From Eisenbergiella sp963559585 (GTDB taxonomy: Bacteria; Bacillota; Clostridia; Lachnospirales; Lachnospiraceae), in assembly GCA_963559585.1 (NCBI GenBank), contig CAUWLJ010000008.1, forward strand, positions 3,278-67,277: a stretch of DNA of 64,000 bases, read 5' to 3'. The translations under genes and the position numbers were made by a program. Positions 59,643-64,000 of the stretch are shown here, piece by piece; the first letter of the stretch is position 1, and every line of letters starts with the position of its first letter. The notes under the pieces are model-generated. The model ran no database searches and was not told the origin of the DNA. It worked only from the letters and a program-made list of their open reading frames with translations.

Positions 59643-60112
59643 AACTACTCATCAAGCAGCGCGTTTTTTCCTGGACGGATTCTTATGACATTTATGATGA
59701 GGCGGGCCGGCAGAAATATTTTGTGAAAGCCGAATTTTTCTCGCTGGGCCATCGTCTGCATGTATACGATCATGCGGGGGAGGAGATTGGCCTGGTACGG
59801 GAAAAGCTTTTCCAGCTTCTTCCCGAATTTGAGATTGAGATCCGGGGAAATGTGTGCGGCAGTATTCAGAAAAAGTTTTCGCTGTTCCGCCCCAAATATG
59901 AAATTGACTTCAATGGCTGGAGAGTGGAGGGAGATTTCCTGGAGTGGGAGTACGACGTTTTTGATGGCTGCAGCAATGTGGTGCACATCAGCAAGGAGCT
60001 GCTCCACTGGGGCGATACTTACGTGATCGACTGCGCGGATCCGGCGGATGAGCTGACTGCGCTCATGCTGGTGATCGCCATTGATGCGGCTAACTGCTCT
60101 CAGGAAAGCTGA
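59639..60112 (+). CDS. LURP-one-related (tubby-like) protein
   Basis: This 157-aa protein has the LURP-one barrel pattern: MKLLIKQRVFSWTDSYDIYDEAGRQKYFVKAEFFSLGHRLHVYDHAGEEIGLVREKLFQLLPEFEIEI, then W-R-VEGDFLEWEYDVFD and a C-terminal hydrophobic helix (LMLVIAIDAANC). The tubby-like barrel in relatives binds phospholipids (scramblase-like), but bacterial roles are unknown. The ATGA overlap with the upstream fragment suggests loss of its former operon partner. GGAAAGG lies about 6 nt before the ATG. Confidence 0.85.
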   Translation: MKLLIKQRVFSWTDSYDIYDEAGRQKYFVKAEFFSLGHRLHVYDHAGEEIGLVREKLFQLLPEFEIEIRGNVCGSIQKKFSLFRPKYEIDFNGWRVEGDFLEWEYDVFDGCSNVVHISKELLHWGDTYVIDCADPADELTALMLVIAIDAANCSQES

Positions 60113-60120
60113 GAGCAGTT
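60092..60120. terminator. Hairpin between convergent genes
   Basis: A perfect 12-bp stem, AACTGCTCTCAG (60092-60103) with CTGAGAGCAGTT (60109-60120), spans the stop region of the LURP-one gene. There is no T tract on either side. Confidence 0.5.
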
Positions 60121-60150
60121 ACAATAAATCCCTTTTCCACGTATTTTCAT

Positions 60151-61224
60151 TTACTTAAACAGCCGGATCACGCCTTTATCATTCAGATTCCGCAGCAGGG
60201 ACAGGGTGATAGGGAAGCCGAACAGCCCGATGATGCCGAACAGCTTCAGCCCTGCCAGCATACTGGCAAGAGTGACCACCGGATGTAGCCCCACCTGATG
60301 GCCCACGATCTTCGGCTCGATGATGTTTCGGATCACCGTGATCAGCAGATACAGAACCAGCAGACCGATCCCGTGGAACAGATCTCCGGTGATCAGGGAA
60401 ATGATGGCCCATGGGATCATGATGCCGCCGGTTCCCAGAACCGGGAGAATGTCAAAAATACCAATACACAGAGCAATCAGCACCGCATTGGGAACCCGCA
60501 GAATGGTGAGCCCGACGGCAACCTCTGAGAAGGTAATGAACAGGATCAGAGCGTAGGAAAGAATACATTTAATCAGCGTACCGCTTATATAGCCCTTCAC
60601 CTCGCCCAGAGTCCTCTGTCCCTTTTCCGGGAGCTGCCTTACCAGGAAACCGGTGATCGTCTCATAATCCACGTTCATGAAATAAGTAACGATGATAGTG
60701 ATGACCAGGTTCAGGAAATTTCCGGGAACTGAAAAGGCCATACCGGACACGGTGCCGATAGCGCCCATGGAGATCTTGGATACGAGGCTGCCCAGAGCCC
60801 CAAGAAAGTTGGTGGAAACCTCCTCCAGAACAGCCACAGCGGCGGGATCCAGGGCGGAGAGCGCAAGCTCCAGCCGGGAGAAAAGCTCCGTCAGAAGGGG
60901 CAGGAGCGTGGTATTATAAAAATCAGGAAGTGCCAGGAACATATCCTTCAGATAGACAAAGAGGCGGAAGCCAAGGAAGCTGATCAGCGCTCCCGCCACA
61001 AGGAAAAACAGGGTAGTACAGACCAGGGCGGGCAGAGTCCTTTTCAGCTTCAGCCTTCCGGCAATCCAGGTGATCGCGGGATTGAGAAGGTAAGCGATCA
61101 CAAAGGCGATGACAAAGGGAGAAAAAAAGGGCAGTGCGTACTTGAGGCACGCATAAATTAACGCTCCCACGATCACCCAAAAGGCAAAACGGATCAGAAA
61201 ATTCTTTTGTTTTTCCAGATTCAT
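60151..61224 (-). CDS. AI-2E/PerM-family membrane transporter (YtvI-like)
   Basis: This 357-aa polytopic protein (from MNLEKQKNFLIR) has eight or so membrane segments in the AI-2E family arrangement: LPFFSPFVIAFVIAYLLNPAI near the start, a large soluble loop (LLPLLTELFSRLELALSAL) and the C-terminal blocks GTGGIMIPWAIISLITGD and IEPKIVGHQVGLHPVVTL. Members include autoinducer-2 exporters and Na+/H+ antiporters; YtvI of Bacillus is sporulation-linked. Substrate is not predictable. The start is uncertain: no strong ribosome binding site precedes 61224, while AAAGGAGG lies ~50 nt upstream. Confidence 0.9.
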   Translation of the reverse strand: MNLEKQKNFLIRFAFWVIVGALIYACLKYALPFFSPFVIAFVIAYLLNPAITWIAGRLKLKRTLPALVCTTLFFLVAGALISFLGFRLFVYLKDMFLALPDFYNTTLLPLLTELFSRLELALSALDPAAVAVLEEVSTNFLGALGSLVSKISMGAIGTVSGMAFSVPGNFLNLVITIIVTYFMNVDYETITGFLVRQLPEKGQRTLGEVKGYISGTLIKCILSYALILFITFSEVAVGLTILRVPNAVLIALCIGIFDILPVLGTGGIMIPWAIISLITGDLFHGIGLLVLYLLITVIRNIIEPKIVGHQVGLHPVVTLASMLAGLKLFGIIGLFGFPITLSLLRNLNDKGVIRLFK

Positions 61225-61496
61225 ACGACATATGCCGCAGGCTGTCACCAGTACCCACTGGCCGCGGCTTCCTCCTTTTTCGATTTGGGAAGGTTCCCAT
61301 CCAGATTCATATGCAGCAGCTGTCAGAAATATACAGCGCCGTTTTTTCAAGTGTAAAGGGTTTAAAAAGTACAGTCAAGCGGCGGGAGATAATCTTAATA
61401 CTCTTTTAATTTTTGATTGTCCGCTCTGGAAAAAATATAGAAAACATGGTAGGATTACCTTTGCAGAAGAGACGGGGCATGGGGAAACTGCCAGAT

Positions 61497-61520
61497 AAAG
61501 AAGCCTGCGGCTTTTTTTGA
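61497..61520 (+). terminator. Short hairpin with T tract before the NSS transporter gene
   Basis: AAGCC-TGC-GGCTT followed by TTTTT at 61501-61518 lies ~45 nt before the start codon, with no plus-strand gene upstream. It could be an attenuator, but the stem is only 5 bp. Confidence 0.4.
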
Positions 61521-61559
61521 GAAGACCATCTGCCATGTCAGGGAGGAATGGAGATTAGT

Positions 61560-62885
61560 ATGAATAATGCAAAGCATCAAAACGGACATTTTTCGTCGGC
61601 AGTGGGCTTCATCATAGCCTGCGTGGGTTCGGCGGTGGGACTGGGAAATATATGGATGTTTCCCTATCGGCTGGGGCAGTACGGAGGGGCGGCTTTTCTG
61701 ATCCCCTATCTCTTTTTCGTATTCCTGTTCGGCTGGGTAGGGCTTTCTGCGGAGTTTGCCATAGGAAGAAGGGCGCGGACAGGGACGGTTGGCGCCTACG
61801 GTTACTGCTTCCGGGCAAGAGGAAAGGAAAAGCTTGGAAAAGCCATCGGCTGGTTTCCGCTTCTGGGGTCGCTTGGGATAGCCATCGGCTATTCCATTGT
61901 GCTTGGCTGGATTTTAAGGACGCTGGCAGGCGCAGTGACGGGACGGCTGTTTTCCATGGACGCGAAGGAATATTTTGCGGAGGCTGCGGGAGCCTTCGGC
62001 AGCGTGCCCTGGCACCTGCTGGTGGTGGTGGCGGTGACCCTGCTTCTGCTCACAGGCGTGACCAAGGGGATTGAAAAGGTAAGCCGGGTGATGATGCCCC
62101 TTTTTTATGTGCTGTTCGTGATTGTGGCTGTGCGGGCCGCTTTTCTGCCCGGAGCCTCTAAGGGATATGAGTTTCTTTTCATCCCCCAGTGGGAGAAGCT
62201 TCTCCAGGCTGATACCTGGGTGATGGCCATGGGACAGGCATTTTTCTCCCTCTCGATCACCGGATTCGGGATGATCGTGTACGGCGCATATCTGGAGGAG
62301 CATGCGGATATTCCCGGGGCGAGCGTGAGAACGGCGGTTTTTGACACCATAGCGGCCATGCTGTCCGGACTGGCCATCATGCCGGCGGTGTTTGCTTTTG
62401 GGATCGATGCGGGAAGCGGCCCTTCCCTGATCTTCATCACCCTGCCGGAGGTGTTCGGACAGATGCCGGGAGGAAGAGTGTTTGCGGTCTTTTTCTTCCT
62501 TTCTGTGGCTTTTGCGGGAATCACTTCTCTGATCAACATGTTCGAGGCGGTGATAGAAAGCCTTCAGACCCAGCTTGGCAGCTCCAGGCTCCTGTCCTGC
62601 CTGCTGTGCGGCGGTGTCACCTTTTTCATAGGGCTTTTCCTGGAAAAGGAGAGCAGCGCGGGGCGGTGGCTGGATATGGTATCCATCGGTATTGTGCCTG
62701 TGGGCGCGGTTCTGGGAGCCATCTCCATCTACTATGTGCTGGGCTATCCGGTGATCCGGGAGGAACTGGAAAAAGGACACGGCGGAAGGCTGAACGGGGC
62801 CTTTCGGATCGCGGCGAAGTACGTATATGTGCCGCTGACTATTCTGGTGCTGATCCTGGGCTTTGTCTATAACGGAATCGGTTAA
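61560..62885 (+). CDS. Sodium-dependent transporter, NSS/SNF family
   Basis: This 441-aa protein has ~11-12 membrane helices and the NSS sodium/substrate site GSAVGLGNIWMFPY in the first helix. Bacterial members (LeuT, TnaT) import amino acids with Na+. The Na+ gradient could come from Rnf or the decarboxylase complex in this window. ATG at 61560 follows GGAGATTAGT; ATG at 61548 overlaps that site. The segment GGAATGGAGATTARTATG is shared with the rnfC start region. Confidence 0.93.
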   Translation: MNNAKHQNGHFSSAVGFIIACVGSAVGLGNIWMFPYRLGQYGGAAFLIPYLFFVFLFGWVGLSAEFAIGRRARTGTVGAYGYCFRARGKEKLGKAIGWFPLLGSLGIAIGYSIVLGWILRTLAGAVTGRLFSMDAKEYFAEAAGAFGSVPWHLLVVVAVTLLLLTGVTKGIEKVSRVMMPLFYVLFVIVAVRAAFLPGASKGYEFLFIPQWEKLLQADTWVMAMGQAFFSLSITGFGMIVYGAYLEEHADIPGASVRTAVFDTIAAMLSGLAIMPAVFAFGIDAGSGPSLIFITLPEVFGQMPGGRVFAVFFFLSVAFAGITSLINMFEAVIESLQTQLGSSRLLSCLLCGGVTFFIGLFLEKESSAGRWLDMVSIGIVPVGAVLGAISIYYVLGYPVIREELEKGHGGRLNGAFRIAAKYVYVPLTILVLILGFVYNGIG

Positions 62886-62904
62886 ATGCCAAAGCGGCTG
62901 CAAG

Positions 62905-63058
62905 GCTGTGTGGATCGCTGGCGGAAAGTGCAGGTGTGGCTTCCGCCAGAGGCCGGAATGGAAAGCTCCGCTGCCGGGGCGTCACAAAGCTGTGAGTATC
63001 GCAGATGAGAAACCACATGCGTGTTTTCTTACCGCGGCCGAAGCAAAAAGCGCTCCGG
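62905..63058 (+). ncRNA. Structured leader RNA upstream of the MBL-fold gene (second copy of the rnfC-type motif)
   Basis: The region has hairpin CTGGCGGAA/TTCCGCCAG (62918-62949), the motif CCGGGGCGTCACAAA (62974-62988), hairpin 63008-63029 (AGAAACCAC/GTGTTTTCT) and GCGCTCCGG (63050-63058). The last segment can pair with CCGGGGCGT over nine positions using two G-U pairs. GCTGTGTG (62905-62912) can pair with CACAAAGC (62983-62990) with one mismatch. The pairing element ends 13 nt before the ATG, exactly as at rnfC. Confidence 0.55.
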
Positions 63059-63071
63059 CAGGGAGGGAAAA

Positions 63072-63884
63072 ATGGATATTACATTGTTAACGGAGAATAC
63101 GGCGAATAAAAGGGGGCTGCTGGCGGAGCATGGTCTGTCCGTGCTCATAGAGCATGGCGGCAGGCGGATCCTTTTTGACACGGGGCAGAGCGGTGTCTAT
63201 GCGGCCAATGCCGGGAGGCTGGGCGTAAGCCTTGACGGTCTGGACGGGATCGTGCTGAGCCATGGGCACTACGACCACACGGGCGGCCTGCCTCAGTTTC
63301 CGGGTAAGCTTCCGGCCATCTATGCAAGCGGGCTGGCTTTTGAGGACAAGCTATGCCGCAATGCAGGCTCAGAGGATTTTCGGCGGATCGGTATTCCATG
63401 GAGGGAGAGGCGGCGGGATTTCCCTGTCCATGAGACGGGGGAGAAGGAGGAGATTTTCCCTGGATTTTATGTTTTGAGCCGGATCCCCGCCGTACTGCCT
63501 CAGGAACCGGCGCCCGGTCTGTTTTTCATTAAAAAAGACGGCGTGCTCCTCCCCGACCTGATGCAGGATGAACAGCTTCTGATCGTCAGGATGGAGGAAG
63601 GACTGGCCGTTTTTGCCGGCTGTGCCCACGTGGGGATTTTAAACTGCCTGAAATATGTGGCGGAGACTTTTCCGGGAGAGCACATTTTCCTTCTTCTGGC
63701 AGGCATGCATCTGCGCGGCTATGGCAGGAAACGGCTGGAGGATACCGCAGCAGGCCTTCGGGAATACGGGATCAGCCATATGATCCCCCTGCACTGCACC
63801 GGCGCGGAGGCCGCGGTGTACCTGAAGCAGGAGTTCGGGGTCTCCTGCCATTTGGCGGAAGCCGGAAAACGGTTCCATTTCTAA
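63072..63884 (+). CDS. MBL-fold metallohydrolase
   Basis: This 270-aa cytoplasmic protein has the metallo-beta-lactamase motif SHGHYDHTGG (His64, His66, Asp68, His69) and later metal ligands in GCAHVGILN and IPLHCTGAEA. The pattern fits the archaeal/clostridial branch related to 7,8-dihydropterin-6-methyl-4-(beta-D-ribofuranosyl)-aminobenzene 5'-phosphate synthase-like proteins. The reaction is unknown. ATG at 63072 follows GGGAGGGAAAA; the in-frame ATG at 63021 lies inside the structured leader and is rejected. Confidence 0.9.
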   Translation: MDITLLTENTANKRGLLAEHGLSVLIEHGGRRILFDTGQSGVYAANAGRLGVSLDGLDGIVLSHGHYDHTGGLPQFPGKLPAIYASGLAFEDKLCRNAGSEDFRRIGIPWRERRRDFPVHETGEKEEIFPGFYVLSRIPAVLPQEPAPGLFFIKKDGVLLPDLMQDEQLLIVRMEEGLAVFAGCAHVGILNCLKYVAETFPGEHIFLLLAGMHLRGYGRKRLEDTAAGLREYGISHMIPLHCTGAEAAVYLKQEFGVSCHLAEAGKRFHF

Positions 63885-63903
63885 TTTTAAGCTGGAAAAA
63901 TCC

Positions 63904-64000
63904 GTTACTGTTCACAGCAGCCTCAAACGTTTACCGTTTGAGGCGTAAGAAAGTGATTCAGGGGTGAGCGGGCCTCTTTTGTGAAACAAAAACTTTCAAA
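63904..64000. repeat. Dispersed element, inverted copy cut by the window end
   Basis: It begins with GTTACTGTTCACAG, then a perfect hairpin (GCCTCAAACG/CGTTTGAGGC), GTGATTCAGG, GCGGGCCTCTTTTGTG and AACTTTCAA. Read in reverse it follows the right two thirds of 29080-29180 in order. Confidence 0.7.

Noticed and set aside
61370..61545. Glycine-riboswitch-like leader before the NSS transporter
   Set aside because: I could not find the paired glycine-aptamer motifs; only a 5-bp hairpin with a T tract is visible.
1..64000. CRISPR array, prophage, integrase/attachment site, rRNA or tRNA genes
   Set aside because: No regularly spaced repeats, phage structural genes, integrases or recognisable tRNA cloverleaf/rRNA sequences were seen on either strand.

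Overview
The window looks like a chromosomal stretch of a GC-rich Firmicute of class Clostridia, most likely Lachnospiraceae. The reasons are a complete clostridial-type Rnf complex beside an ApbE flavinyltransferase, a biotin-dependent sodium-pump decarboxylase cluster, a class I lysyl-tRNA synthetase, two DacF-type D,D-carboxypeptidases, ScpA/ScpB, an overlapping ispH-rpsA pair, strong AGGAGG-type ribosome binding sites and a set of plant-glycan/oligosaccharide hydrolases. Nothing here is a prophage, plasmid or CRISPR locus, and I see no rRNA or tRNA gene.

Layout. 1-7.8 kb: tail of a GH25 muramidase, two penicillin-binding D,D-carboxypeptidases, a phosphoesterase, scpA-scpB and a flotillin. 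8.1-13.4 kb: a five-gene carboxyltransferase / biotin carrier / membrane decarboxylase operon. 13.6-18.4 kb: a thioesterase, an AraC regulator divergent from a GH51 arabinofuranosidase, and an RsmF-type rRNA methyltransferase. 18.5-25.3 kb (minus strand): nrdB, nrdA and carB. 25.6-34 kb: lacZ-type beta-galactosidase, class I LysRS, an S66 carboxypeptidase, a LysM protein and a previously uncalled 47-aa membrane protein. 34-39.3 kb: NYN/LOTUS protein, HI0933-family flavoprotein, cmk, ispH, rpsA. 39.3-41.4 kb: ABM monooxygenase, a 59-aa membrane protein, a MITE-like copy and a YprB/MrfB-type exonuclease. 41.7-47.8 kb: rnfCDGEAB with convergent apbE. 48-56 kb: SleB-type hydrolase, YjbR protein, a hypothetical, nfo, an MrfA/YprA-type helicase and a UvrD-type helicase. 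56-64 kb: GH3 beta-glucosidase, a patch of broken genes, a LURP-one protein, an AI-2E transporter, an NSS transporter and an MBL-fold hydrolase.

Functional themes. Membrane energetics dominate two operons: the biotin-dependent decarboxylase couples decarboxylation to Na+ export, and Rnf couples ferredoxin:NAD+ electron flow to ion export; ApbE would supply the covalent FMN of RnfD and RnfG. DNA repair is clustered at 50-56 kb (endonuclease IV plus two helicases), and the likely partner of the MrfA-type helicase, the MrfB-type exonuclease, lies about 10 kb away on the other strand. Glycan use (GH51, GH2, GH3) appears as separately controlled single genes.

The most interesting non-coding signals are: (1) two leaders, upstream of rnfC and of the MBL-fold gene, that share a CCGGRGCGTCACAAA motif, a downstream hairpin and a CGCTCCGG segment that can pair with the motif, each ending exactly 13 nt before the start codon - a candidate undescribed cis-regulatory RNA; (2) a dispersed ~145-bp element with hairpin ends, present in two or three copies plus a lone hairpin; (3) a ~110-bp MITE with AGAGCGTGTTT termini, one intact copy, one solo end and one remnant forming the 3' end of a gene; (4) a decayed cassette of a DUF4869-like gene and an AAA ATPase that has lost its start codon. 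Starts, motifs and hairpins were read by eye; no database search was possible.
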